Shown here in pieces: positions 1-8,158 of a stretch of DNA of 64,000 nt. The stretch is from NCBI GenBank assembly GCA_963791805.1, contig CAWBTU010000006.1, positions 62,001 through 126,000 on the forward strand, given 5' to 3'. The stretch is from JACMJL01 sp963791805. Lineage in GTDB: Bacteria; Bacillota; Clostridia; Clostridiales; Clostridiaceae. Both the position numbers and the translations under genes were made by a program. How positions within the stretch are numbered: the stretch's first letter is position 1; each line of letters opens with the position of its first letter. Below the pieces are notes generated by a model. The model did no database searches. It was not told the origin of the DNA and saw nothing but the letters and a program-made list of their open reading frames with translations.

Positions 1-382
1 GATAGTAACCGCTGGAACTTCAGATATTCCTGTAGCGGAAGAAGCTGCAGTTACAGCTGAAATTTTAGGAAACCGCGTAGAAAAAATATTTGATGTTGGT
101 GTAGCTGGAATTCATAGGCTTTTTGATAAACTTGAGAAGATAAATGGAGCAAAGGTCGTTATAGTAGTAGCGGGGATGGAAGGAGCTTTAGTAAGTGTAG
201 TAAGTGGATTAATTGATAAACCTATTATTGCGGTACCTACATCAGTTGGATATGGAGCAAGTTTTGGAGGTGTTGCAGCACTTTTAGCTATGCTTAATAG
301 TTGTGCAAGTGGGGTAAGTGTTGTAAATATTGATAATGGCTTTGGAGCTGGTTATCTGGCAAGCATGATAAACAAACTATAA
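1..382 (+). CDS. larB: LarB-family protein (NCAIR mutase-like), C-terminal part
   Basis: The gene is open at the left edge of the window; the reading frame starts at base 2 and stops with TAA at 380-382. The visible 126 residues contain the glycine/alanine-rich PurE-like fold segments (TAGTSDIPVAEEA, VVVAGMEGALVSVVSGL, PIIAVPTSVGYG) typical of LarB. LarB carboxylates and hydrolyses nicotinic acid adenine dinucleotide in synthesis of the nickel-pincer cofactor of lactate racemase; older annotations call it an AIR carboxylase. The rest of any lar operon lies outside the window, so I cannot confirm lactate racemization. No terminator is visible before the next gene. Confidence 0.85.
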   Translation, partial: IVTAGTSDIPVAEEAAVTAEILGNRVEKIFDVGVAGIHRLFDKLEKINGAKVVIVVAGMEGALVSVVSGLIDKPIIAVPTSVGYGASFGGVAALLAMLNSCASGVSVVNIDNGFGAGYLASMINKL

Positions 383-445
383 TTGAAATATAGGAATTAT
401 TTTAATAGAATTTTAATGTAAAGCGTTTAAACTAGGAGGAAAAAT

Positions 446-1738
446 ATGAAAGGGAATAAGGCACTATTACTTTTTTTAAGCATAGTATTAATTATAAGTA
501 TCGATGGGTGTGGTAGTAAATCAACAGAAAATACATCATATAAATCAGATTTATTTGGGAAAATAACTGTATGGAGTGAAAAAAAAGACTTAAAAGCGCT
601 ACAAAAAGCTGGGGAAGATTTTAAAAAATATAATCCGAATGTAGATGTACAAGTAGTAGAGGTAGATAGTAGTAATTTATATGATAAGATAACTGGTGGG
701 CTTGCTTTAGGCTCAGACTTTCCAGATGTATTTTCCACTAATAACGAGTATATACCAATATTTATTAGCAAATTTCCAGATGGATTTATGGATGTTTCAA
801 GTAGTATTAGTTCAATTAAAAATGGGTTCTATAACTCTCAAATTTCTGAGAGCTCTGTGAATGGAAGAAGCTATGCTTTCCCTTGGAAAGTAACTCCAGC
901 GGCTGTTTTTTACAGGATAGATACTTTTAGTAATTCAAATATAAATACTGATGATATAAAGACTTGGTATGATTATATTCAAGCAGGAAAGCTATTACTA
1001 AACAATACTGAGGGAAAAGTAAAAATGCTTCCTGTAGATGAAAGTTCAGATGTTACGTTATATCAAGAGATGCTAAATCAACTTAAAACTGGATATTTTG
1101 ATAAAGATGGCAATCCAGATTTAAATTCTGATAAGGCGTTGAACGCAGTGGCAACAATAAAAAAAATGAGAGATGCTGGAATAATATATAACTATAATGG
1201 AGTAGATTCATTATATAATGCAATTAAAAATGGTGAAATAGCGACTTTACCATACGGATGTTATTATGCGGATATTTTAAAATCCATTGCGCCAGAGTTA
1301 GCTGGAAAATGGGGAATAATTAAATTTCCAACATTTGAGCCAGGAGGAAATAATGATGCTTCAATGGAAGGGTCGAGTTTAATGATTACTAAAGCTTCAA
1401 AAAATAAAAAGTTAGCAACTGAGTTTGCTAAGTTTGCGGTGACTGATAACGATTCATTGATTGATAGCTTTAAAAAATATGGGATATTACCTGCCTATGT
1501 TTCCGTTCTTAAAAATCCTATATTTAATAAAAACGAAGAATATTTCAAGAACCAAAAAATATGGGAACTTTTTAAGGATGTAGTTAAGAACTCAGAAGAT
1601 AACCATATTTCCTCTAATTTTGTTCAAACAAAGAAAAATGTAGCGGAAGCTCAGAAAGAAATTTTAGTAAATAACAAGGATGCTCAGAATGTTTTAGATA
1701 GTTTGCAATTGGATATGCAAAGTAAATTTGGAAAATAG
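446..1738 (+). CDS. ABC transporter extracellular solute-binding lipoprotein
   Basis: A 430-residue family 1 (sugar-type) solute-binding protein. Residues 1-22 form a lipoprotein signal peptide: basic start, hydrophobic stretch and a lipobox ending IDGC, so Cys22 would be lipidated and the protein anchored outside the membrane. The mature part reads as a MalE-like binding protein (ITVWSEKKD near the start, LPYGCYYADIL and MEGSSLMITKASKNKKLATEF later). An AGGAGG site precedes the ATG by 5-6 bases. No permease or ATPase gene is adjacent, so it is an orphan here and its ligand is unknown. Bases 421-435 (around AAAGCGTTTAAA) weakly resemble a catabolite-response element. Confidence 0.85.
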   Translation: MKGNKALLLFLSIVLIISIDGCGSKSTENTSYKSDLFGKITVWSEKKDLKALQKAGEDFKKYNPNVDVQVVEVDSSNLYDKITGGLALGSDFPDVFSTNNEYIPIFISKFPDGFMDVSSSISSIKNGFYNSQISESSVNGRSYAFPWKVTPAAVFYRIDTFSNSNINTDDIKTWYDYIQAGKLLLNNTEGKVKMLPVDESSDVTLYQEMLNQLKTGYFDKDGNPDLNSDKALNAVATIKKMRDAGIIYNYNGVDSLYNAIKNGEIATLPYGCYYADILKSIAPELAGKWGIIKFPTFEPGGNNDASMEGSSLMITKASKNKKLATEFAKFAVTDNDSLIDSFKKYGILPAYVSVLKNPIFNKNEEYFKNQKIWELFKDVVKNSEDNHISSNFVQTKKNVAEAQKEILVNNKDAQNVLDSLQLDMQSKFGK

Positions 1739-1752
1739 TTAAATAGTAATAT

Positions 1753-1783
1753 AAAAATTCCTGCAAAAAATGCAGGAATTTTT
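1753..1783. terminator. Bidirectional terminator
   Basis: Perfect inverted repeat (AAAAATTCCTGCA / TGCAGGAATTTTT) with a 5-base loop, A-rich on one side and T-rich on the other. It separates the convergent binding-protein and glycosyltransferase genes and overlaps the stop codon of the latter. Confidence 0.85.
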
Positions 1784-2894
1784 ACATGTTTTCATAAACA
1801 GATATTGTGGCTTTTGCAGTAGCTTCCCAAGAAAAATTTTTAGCTTGCTCAACCCCTCTAGCTTTAAAAGAATTTTTTAAATCAATATTAGTTAAAATTT
1901 TCAGTAAGCTTTCGCTTAACTCATCAATATTGAGGGGGTCAATAAGTACTCCAGCATCACGCACAACTTCAGGAATGGAAGTAATATTAGAAGATATCAC
2001 AGGAGTACCACAGTTCATTGCTTCAAGTAAAGGTAATCCAAAGCCTTCATATAAAGAAGGGTAAGCAAAAACTTCACATCCATTATAAAATATTGGAAGT
2101 TCATCTTCAGGTACATAATTAGTAAATATAATATGATTTGAAATATCTAAATCAGTTTGTAACTCATTAAGGTAAGAAAACTGATTTTTATTAGTCGCTC
2201 CAACGATAACAAGATAATGTTCTTTATCTAACTTAGAGTATATTTTTGAAAAACTTTGTATTAATGTGTTAACATTTTTTCTTGGACTAAACCCTCCAAT
2301 ATATAATATAAAGGGCTTAGTAATATTGTAATGGTCCTTTAAAAAAGCTTTGCAATGAAGTGAATCCATAGGCTTATATTTCTCACTTGCAGCTAAAGGA
2401 GTTACAAAAATTTTATCTGGATTAATGGGAAAAAATCTTAATATATCTTTTTTTGAATAATTAGAAACTGTAATAATTGCATCGGATGATTCAATAATTC
2501 TAGGCATTTCCATTAAAAATTTTTTAAGGTAACCCTTACCGACAGTTTCAGGCATAACATAAGGGATTAGATCATGGATTGTAACTATTTTTTTACAATG
2601 AATACTATCACTCAAACCAATACCATTTTGAGGTATATGGAAAATATCAATATTTTCTCTTTCCAAGTTAGAAGGAAAATATTTTTCCTCAAAAAAGCTA
2701 TGATATTTATTTGATGAAAGGATGATCTTACTATTATGTTTTGAGAAACTATCGTAATTTCTACCTGACCAATACAGATGATAATAATTTTCTGAATCTA
2801 AGGAAAGTATATTTTTTAATAAATTGCTAGTATAAGTTCCGATTCCAGTGCCTTCATAACAATTGATACCTCTAGCATCAATTGCAACTCTCAT
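1782..2894 (-). CDS. Family 4 glycosyltransferase, CotSA-like
   Basis: A 370-residue GT-B enzyme. The N-terminal half starts with RVAIDARGINCYEGTGIG; the C-terminal half has the donor-binding GGFSPRKN motif and the EGFGLPLLEAMNCGTPV signature in which the two glutamates of the E-x7-E motif bind the sugar nucleotide. It would move a sugar from a nucleotide donor to an unknown acceptor in the cytoplasm. The start follows a GAGGAGG site. It is divergent from a CotS-type gene, the same partnership as B. subtilis cotSA-cotS, so a role in spore-coat glycosylation is likely by context. A close paralogue lies at 12409-13536 in the same arrangement. Acceptor and sugar cannot be read from sequence. Confidence 0.85.
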   Translation of the reverse strand: MRVAIDARGINCYEGTGIGTYTSNLLKNILSLDSENYYHLYWSGRNYDSFSKHNSKIILSSNKYHSFFEEKYFPSNLERENIDIFHIPQNGIGLSDSIHCKKIVTIHDLIPYVMPETVGKGYLKKFLMEMPRIIESSDAIITVSNYSKKDILRFFPINPDKIFVTPLAASEKYKPMDSLHCKAFLKDHYNITKPFILYIGGFSPRKNVNTLIQSFSKIYSKLDKEHYLVIVGATNKNQFSYLNELQTDLDISNHIIFTNYVPEDELPIFYNGCEVFAYPSLYEGFGLPLLEAMNCGTPVISSNITSIPEVVRDAGVLIDPLNIDELSESLLKILTNIDLKNSFKARGVEQAKNFSWEATAKATISVYENM

Positions 2895-2975
2895 GAAACC
2901 CCCTCCTCAAAATTTCCAGTATATATTATTAGTATTATTTAGCAACGAAAAGTGTGAAAGTTTTAAAAAATTTGC

Positions 2976-3003
2976 ACAGTTTGAATAAAAAATCCATATA
3001 ATA
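2976..3003 (+). promoter_or_regulatory. SigK-like promoter of cotS-type gene
   Basis: AC at 2976-2977, 17 bases, then CATATAATA at 2995-3003. This fits the recalled SigK consensus (AC, 16-17 bases, CATANNNTA) and lies about 30 bases upstream of the TTG start at 3033. Mother-cell expression would fit a coat gene. In AT-rich DNA such a match can occur by chance. Confidence 0.5.
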
Positions 3004-3032
3004 AACTGAAACATTCTTTAGGAGCCAAATCA

Positions 3033-4040
3033 TTGAATATTGAGGAAGTTAGTAATAAAGTAGGTGAAATGTATTCTTTAAACATAAGTAGTATAGAGAA
3101 AGTAAAGAATGTATATAAAATTACGTCTGGCTCAATGACTTATTGTCTGAAGGTTATTAGTTATGAATTTGGACATTTCCTTTTCATTTTAAGTGCCATA
3201 AAACATCTTCAGAGGAAAGGATTTGAGAGTACTCCTGAAATAATATTGAACAAAAATGACGAGGAGTATATTTTCATAGACAATAGTTTTGCATATTTAA
3301 CAAAATGGATTGATTCAAGGGAATGTAATTATGAAAACCCTATAGATATTGCAACAGCTACAAGAAAGCTAGGTGAGTTGCATATTAAAAGTGAAGGATT
3401 TCATGTTACCAAGAAAATGCATCCAAGGGTAGGGTGGTTTAAGTGGATAGAAACTTTCGATACACGAAAAAATGAAATTATAGACTTTCAAAAAAAAATC
3501 TATAGCAAGGATAAAATAGATGAGTTTGATGAAATTTACCTTAGTATGATTGAAGAAGAATTGAGTAGAGCAGAGGATTCAATCGATAATCTAGCAAACA
3601 GTGATTACCTATTTAAAATGAGTAAAGAAGTAGAAAAAATGGGATTTTGTCATCATGATTTTGCTCATCATAATGTATTAATTAGTAACAATAACAAAGT
3701 AAATATTATTGATTTTGACTATTGCATATTAGACAGCCATCTGCATGATCTTTCTAGTTTATTAATTAGAAGAATGAAGAATGGAAAATGGGATATAGAA
3801 AACGCAAAATATATTTTTGATGCATATAATGAAGTAAATTCAATTGAAGAAAATGATATACCTATAATTGCAAGTTTTATTGAGTTCCCTCAAGAATTTT
3901 GGCAAATAGGCATACAATACTATTGGGAAAAAAAGAGTTGGGGAGAAGAGTTTTTTAAAAACAAACTTCTTAAAATATTTGAAGACAGAGAAGATAGACA
4001 GGAATTTGTGTCTGAATTAATTAGCTACAGGAGGAGTTAA
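3033..4040 (+). CDS. CotS-family spore coat protein (kinase fold)
   Basis: A 335-residue CotS/CotI-family protein with a small-molecule (APH-like) kinase fold. The catalytic loop reads FCHHDFAHHNVLI (about 206-218; Asp base and Asn metal ligand present) and is followed by the metal-binding IIDFDYC motif, so it looks catalytically competent. The conserved LGELHIKSEGF helix lies near 112. The TTG start at 3033 is chosen because TAGGAG lies 8 bases upstream and no ATG fits. It heads a run of four tightly spaced genes ending at 5982. B. subtilis relatives sit in or modify the spore coat; the substrate here is unknown. Confidence 0.85.
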   Translation: MNIEEVSNKVGEMYSLNISSIEKVKNVYKITSGSMTYCLKVISYEFGHFLFILSAIKHLQRKGFESTPEIILNKNDEEYIFIDNSFAYLTKWIDSRECNYENPIDIATATRKLGELHIKSEGFHVTKKMHPRVGWFKWIETFDTRKNEIIDFQKKIYSKDKIDEFDEIYLSMIEEELSRAEDSIDNLANSDYLFKMSKEVEKMGFCHHDFAHHNVLISNNNKVNIIDFDYCILDSHLHDLSSLLIRRMKNGKWDIENAKYIFDAYNEVNSIEENDIPIIASFIEFPQEFWQIGIQYYWEKKSWGEEFFKNKLLKIFEDREDRQEFVSELISYRRS

Positions 4041-4042
4041 TT

Positions 4043-4216
4043 TTGGATGAAATTGATATTGAAAAAGAAAATATTGAGTCATATGATGCTCAAGTAGAAA
4101 ATTTGAAGGATTCTATAAAAAAATTAAGAAAGCTAAGAAAAAGGAAGGATAAAATTAAAGAACTAGAAAAAGAAAAAAGCGAGATGCTAAGGCAGTTAGA
4201 GAGGAGACATAAGTAA
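4043..4216 (+). CDS. Small coiled-coil protein between cotS genes
   Basis: A 57-residue ORF with a TTG start, preceded by a strong AGGAGGAGTT site that overlaps the end of the previous gene. It stops 12 bases before the next gene. The product is almost entirely charged helix (Lys, Glu, Arg with Leu/Ile spacing) and predicts as a continuous coiled coil after residue 15. There is no signal peptide and there are no cysteines. Spacing and ribosome site indicate co-translation with the CotS-type genes, so a structural or adaptor role in coat assembly is possible. I recognise no family. It is easily missed because of its length and start codon. Confidence 0.6.
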   Translation: MDEIDIEKENIESYDAQVENLKDSIKKLRKLRKRKDKIKELEKEKSEMLRQLERRHK

Positions 4217-4228
4217 GGGGGGGAGAGT

Positions 4229-4963
4229 GTGTCAGAAAATGCTTTTAAAAATTTTATTAATTACCTATCCAGTAATGGAATAATAATAGTAGAAGGATTT
4301 GATTATGAGTGTTCCTTTTTTGATATAGACGAGCACGTTAAGTTAATGGGTGAATTTCATAGGATAACGAAAGGTTATAATTTTCATGTTAGTAAGTGTA
4401 TTGACAACAATTTAGGGAAAGTTATTGAACAATATAAAGTAGAAATTAAAAAATTAAATAGATATATGCAGGAGCAGGATGAAAGTGATGTTTCTGAAAA
4501 TATTAAATGGGTTTTAAATAGGGCTCAAAGCAGTGTAACAAGAGCCATAGAATCTAGCTACTTAGAGTTAATTAAAAGAAGTATGGAAAGTCAAGAAATA
4601 TGCATTGGAAATTCTTTGCCTTCAAATATAAGGCGAAACAATGGAATAGAAGTTATTAGCTTAGATGATTGCTCTTTTGATATGGTAGAGATGGATGGGG
4701 TCTATTTTTTTTCAAAATTAATGAAAAAAGGCTATAGGCTTGATTGGCAAAAGGAAATAGAATTTTATTGCAAGGAAGAAGATTTGGGAATAGACAGTGA
4801 AAAGTATATGCTTGCACTATTATCATTTCCCAGAGAGTCCATTAAATGCATAAATAATTACAGACTATCTAAAAAAGATTGGAGTATAGATCAATTGAAG
4901 AGGCATCTGAAAAAGGCAATTATTAAAGATGATCAAAACTTGATTCAAGAGGTGAAACAATGA
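4229..4963 (+). CDS. Degenerate CotS-like protein (pseudokinase)
   Basis: A 244-residue protein with a GTG start behind AAGGGGGGGAG. It aligns with the C-terminal two thirds of the flanking CotS proteins: LMGEFHRITKGY matches their LGEFHRASEGF, and the end (LLSFPRESIKCINNYRLSKKDWS) matches LLSFPHDFYEISRDYYTRRKSW. The N-lobe is missing, the CHHD-x5-N catalytic loop is replaced by GNSLPSN, and DFDY by DDCS. It therefore keeps the fold but no catalytic residues. Its stop overlaps the next start (ATGA at 4960-4963), indicating translational coupling with an active-looking kinase. A regulatory or scaffold partner is my inference. Confidence 0.75.
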   Translation: MSENAFKNFINYLSSNGIIIVEGFDYECSFFDIDEHVKLMGEFHRITKGYNFHVSKCIDNNLGKVIEQYKVEIKKLNRYMQEQDESDVSENIKWVLNRAQSSVTRAIESSYLELIKRSMESQEICIGNSLPSNIRRNNGIEVISLDDCSFDMVEMDGVYFFSKLMKKGYRLDWQKEIEFYCKEEDLGIDSEKYMLALLSFPRESIKCINNYRLSKKDWSIDQLKRHLKKAIIKDDQNLIQEVKQ

Positions 4964-5982
4964 ATGAAGTAAGGCTTAAAGATAAGTACTTTTTAACAGA
5001 ATACAATTTAACTGCTGATTTATTTGAACAATATGATTTTAAGGTTGAAGACTTATTCCCGGTGAGAAATGTTTTTCAAGTGCATACAGTTAGTGGAGAT
5101 AAGATTTTGAAAAAAATTGATTACAGCTTGGAGGACCTTAAGTTTATTAGTGAGGGAATAAAATATATTAAGAAAAATTTTTCTCGTGTAGTTGATTTTC
5201 AGAAAAGTAAGACTGGTGAAATATTTGTTAAATTAGAAAATCAAGTATATTGCTTTATGGATTTTATTGATGGACGCGAATGTGAATTTAATAACCCAGT
5301 TGATATTTCTATTGCTTCAAGAGGATTAGGAGAATTTCATAGGGCGTCAGAAGGCTTTAAATACGATATGTTAAGTAAAAACAACTGTGGCAAAATAGTA
5401 AACAACTTTAGGAGAAGATTAGAGGAAATGAATTTTTTTAACAGTATTGCTAATAAATTTGAACATAAGAATGAATTTGATGAAATTTTTTTGAATCATA
5501 TAGAGTACTATATTAAAGAAATTCAAAGTAGCATAGATAATTTAGAAGCTTCTCATTACCACAAATTATGTAGTGAAGAAGATAAGATAGTTCTTTGTCA
5601 TCATGATTTAGCCCATCATAATATATTAATTAAAAATGAACAGGCATACTTTGTAGATTTTGACTATTCAATCATAGATATAAAGGTTCATGATTTATGT
5701 AATTTTATAAATAAGGCAATAAAAAATTCAGCTTATGATATTACAAAATCTGAACTTATTATAGCTGAATACTGCAATAATAATACTTTGGATCAGAGAG
5801 AATTAGAAGTATTGTATGTACTTCTCTCATTTCCACATGATTTCTATGAGATATCTAGAGATTATTATACACGAAGAAAAAGTTGGGATGAAGAAGTTTT
5901 CATAAACAGGCTAAAGAAGAAGATCAACCTAAAAGAAGACAATGTTGAGTTTCTGCAGGAGTATAAAAAAATATTTCTATAG
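4960..5982 (+). CDS. CotS-family spore coat protein (kinase fold)
   Basis: A 340-residue CotS-family protein, the last gene of the cluster, overlapping the pseudokinase by 4 bases. It keeps the kinase residues: CHHDLAHHNILI catalytic loop and FVDFDYS metal-binding motif, with the LGEFHRASEGF helix earlier. The C-terminal FYEISRDYYTRRKSWDEE segment is shared with all CotS-like proteins in this window. Probably expressed late in the mother cell with the upstream genes; substrate unknown. No strong terminator follows; the gene converges on the Crp/Fnr-type regulator whose corrected stop lies at 6020. Confidence 0.85.
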   Translation: MNEVRLKDKYFLTEYNLTADLFEQYDFKVEDLFPVRNVFQVHTVSGDKILKKIDYSLEDLKFISEGIKYIKKNFSRVVDFQKSKTGEIFVKLENQVYCFMDFIDGRECEFNNPVDISIASRGLGEFHRASEGFKYDMLSKNNCGKIVNNFRRRLEEMNFFNSIANKFEHKNEFDEIFLNHIEYYIKEIQSSIDNLEASHYHKLCSEEDKIVLCHHDLAHHNILIKNEQAYFVDFDYSIIDIKVHDLCNFINKAIKNSAYDITKSELIIAEYCNNNTLDQRELEVLYVLLSFPHDFYEISRDYYTRRKSWDEEVFINRLKKKINLKEDNVEFLQEYKKIFL

Positions 5983-6019
5983 ATTTTTTTTAGGCTTTCT
6001 ATAAATTTCAATTTGGTAT

Positions 6020-6690
6020 TTATTCAAGTGAGTCTATATCAAGGATAGTGATTGAATCCTTATCATAGTCTATAATTCCTTCTTCTTTAAGATTAATAAG
6101 CTCACGGGACAGAGACGGTCTTTGAACCCCTAATTTGTCAGCCCAATCTTTTTTGACATTCCTAAGTTGATTTTTGTTTTGCCAGTTTGGGTATATTGAA
6201 TAAGTAGAAACTCACAAATTTTTTGACGGATAGTTTTTAGAGATATTTCCTTTAGCTTAGAGCTAAGACCAAGAGCTCTATTAGAAACTGTGTTCAGGAA
6301 TTCGTTCATGAAGTGTGTATTAAGTTGACACAACTTTGAAACGGATTCTTTTTGTATTTCTAAAACTATGCTTTCTGTTTTTGAAAAAACTGTCATTGGG
6401 TAAAGTAAGTTATCGCTAAAAATTAGATTTTCACCAAAAGTATCTCCCACAGAAAATTCTGCAACAGTAAGGGTTTTACCCATTGCGTCTATTTTTTGAA
6501 TTTCGATATTTCCAACTAGAATAATAGATAGGCATTCACATAAATCTTCTTCATTGTGAATAACTTGGCCTTTATAGTATTCTGAAATTTTATAATTTAT
6601 AGAGTTGAATATTTTAAGTAGTTCATTTTGAGATTGAGACGAGAAAAGCTTAGATTTATCTAGTTCAACTAAGTAATTATCTATTCGCAT
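6020..6690 (-). pseudogene. Crp/Fnr regulator, HcpR-like, with -1 frameshift
   Basis: The zero frame from ATG 6690 gives a 186-residue protein: the cyclic-nucleotide-like sensor domain and dimer helix, then a stop (6130-6132) just as the winged helix begins. Reading one base back at the six-A run (plus strand 6149-6154) continues in an unbroken frame to a stop at 6020-6022. This adds the full helix-turn-helix (DWADKLGVQRPSLSRELINL) and yields 223 residues, a normal Crp/Fnr length. The run sits as A-AAA-AAG in the correct phase for -1 ribosomal slippage. So the gene is a fresh frameshift mutant, a programmed frameshift, or a homopolymer sequencing error. It is divergent from hcp, the usual place for HcpR, an activator of nitrosative-stress genes. 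Confidence 0.75.
6148..6154 (-). other. Slippery heptamer A-AAA-AAG at the frameshift
   Basis: On the minus strand the coding sequence reads ATG TCA AAA AAG with the heptamer exactly in X-XXY-YYZ phase. This is the same heptamer that drives -1 frameshifting in E. coli dnaX. A -1 slip here leads straight into the missing DNA-binding domain. I did not identify a convincing downstream stem-loop by eye. Confidence 0.5.
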
Positions 6691-6717
6691 AAAAAATTCT
6701 CCTTATCTCTTATATCT

Positions 6718-6731
6718 GTAACTCATGTTAC
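6718..6731. promoter_or_regulatory. Crp/Fnr-type operator upstream of hcp
   Basis: Perfect inverted repeat GTAAC-TCAT-GTTAC in the divergent region between the HcpR-like regulator and hcp. Its centre (6724.5) lies 41.5 bases upstream of the start expected from the -10 box at 6754-6759, the standard class II activator position, and there is no good -35 box. This fits direct activation of hcp by the neighbouring regulator. Confidence 0.6.
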
Positions 6732-6753
6732 GGATTAATAGGCTTAATTCAAT

Positions 6754-6759
6754 TATAAT
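6754..6759 (+). promoter_or_regulatory. hcp promoter -10 box
   Basis: Consensus TATAAT. The sequence 17 bases upstream (CGGATT) is a poor -35 box, as expected for an activator-dependent promoter. The leader to the ATG at 6820 is about 54 bases and ends in AAAGGAGGA. Confidence 0.55.
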
Positions 6760-6819
6760 AAAAACATCAAGTTAAGCAAGTAAAAAAATTATACATAAAT
6801 TAAAGGAGGATTTTATATT

Positions 6820-8121
6820 ATGGAAATGTTTTGTAATCAATGTGAGCAGACACCAAAGGGTGGATGTACTAAAATTGGGGTATGTGGAAAAAATCCAGTA
6901 ATTGCCAGTTTGCAAGAGACAATGATACTTGGACTTAAAGGGGTATCTGCATATGCAGTACATGCTAAACAGTTAGGATATGTTGACCCGGAAGTATCTG
7001 CAATAACACATGAAGCTTTGTATACTACACTTACAAATTCAAATTTTAGCCTTGAAGATAATTTAAATATGACTTTAAAAGTAGGAACAGCGGCAGTAAA
7101 GGTAATGGACTTACTAGATAAAGCCCATACAGAAAAATTAGGTGTTCCAGTTCCAGTTAGAGTTTCTGAAGATAAAGTTGAAGGACATTGTATATTAGTA
7201 ACAGGACATAATCTTTATGCATTAGAAATTCTTCTAAAACAAACAGAAGGAAAAGGAATAAATATATATACTCATTCAGAAATGTTACCTGCTCATGGAT
7301 ATCCTGAATTAAAGAAGTATCCACATTTAAAAGGTAATGTAGGTAAAGCTTGGTATGATCAGAGACAAGTGTTTGAGAAGTTCCCAGGAGCAATTCTTGT
7401 AACTACGAACTGTGTAATGCCTTTAACAAGAGCAACTTCCTATGCTGATAGAATTTTCATGTATGATATTGCTGGTTTAGATGATATTGTTAAAATAGAA
7501 AATGATGATTTTACTCCTATAATAGAGAAAGCATTATCATTAAAAATAGAGAAAGTAGAATCAGACAAAACTTTACTAACAGGTTTCCATCACCAAACAG
7601 TACTAGCAATAGCTCCAGAAATAATTGAGGCTGTTAAGAGTGGAAAAATAAAAAGATTCTTTACAATAGCTGGTTGTGATGGTCCAACAAAAGGAAGAGA
7701 TTACTATAGAGATTTAGCATTAGCACTACCTTCTGATTGTGTAATACTTACAACTTCTTGTGGAAAATTTAGATTTAATGATATTGATTATGGTAATGTA
7801 CCAGGAACAGAAATTCCAAGATTTATTGACCTTGGACAATGCAATAATTCCATTTCAGCAGTAAAAATTGCACTAGCTCTTGCTGAGGCTTTCAATTGTT
7901 CAGTAAATGAACTACCATTAAGCATAGTGCTTTCATGGTTTGAGCAAAAGGCTGTAGCTGTTTTGTTAGCATTATTTAGCATAGGTGTTCAAAATATTTA
8001 TGTAGGACCAAGTGTACCAGATTTCTTTGCACCAGGTGTTGTAGATGCTCTAGTTAATAACTTTAATTTACATGTTATTAGCGGTGATGCAAAAGCTGAT
8101 CTTGCACAGATGATGAAATAA
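6820..8121 (+). CDS. hcp: Hybrid-cluster protein, class III (hydroxylamine/NO reductase)
   Basis: A 433-residue hybrid-cluster protein, about 100 residues shorter than class I proteins because part of the N-terminal helical region is missing, the class III layout. The N-terminal cluster cysteines are in CNQCEQTPKGGC and GVCGKNP. Ligands of the hybrid Fe-S-O cluster are seen in TTNCVMP, AGCDG, TTSCGKF and GQCNNS, with glutamate in SWFEQKA. Hcp reduces NO or hydroxylamine and protects anaerobes from nitrosative stress. It shares a transcript with the ferredoxin-like gene 37 bases downstream and has an operator suited to the divergent regulator. Confidence 0.93.
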   Translation: MEMFCNQCEQTPKGGCTKIGVCGKNPVIASLQETMILGLKGVSAYAVHAKQLGYVDPEVSAITHEALYTTLTNSNFSLEDNLNMTLKVGTAAVKVMDLLDKAHTEKLGVPVPVRVSEDKVEGHCILVTGHNLYALEILLKQTEGKGINIYTHSEMLPAHGYPELKKYPHLKGNVGKAWYDQRQVFEKFPGAILVTTNCVMPLTRATSYADRIFMYDIAGLDDIVKIENDDFTPIIEKALSLKIEKVESDKTLLTGFHHQTVLAIAPEIIEAVKSGKIKRFFTIAGCDGPTKGRDYYRDLALALPSDCVILTTSCGKFRFNDIDYGNVPGTEIPRFIDLGQCNNSISAVKIALALAEAFNCSVNELPLSIVLSWFEQKAVAVLLALFSIGVQNIYVGPSVPDFFAPGVVDALVNNFNLHVISGDAKADLAQMMK

Positions 8122-8158
8122 TATAGAATTGAATTAATAATTTGAGGAGGTACAAGAT

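Noticed and set aside
421..436. cre site upstream of the solute-binding protein
   Set aside because: Only about 11 of 14 positions agree and both outer ends mismatch; not strong enough to list.
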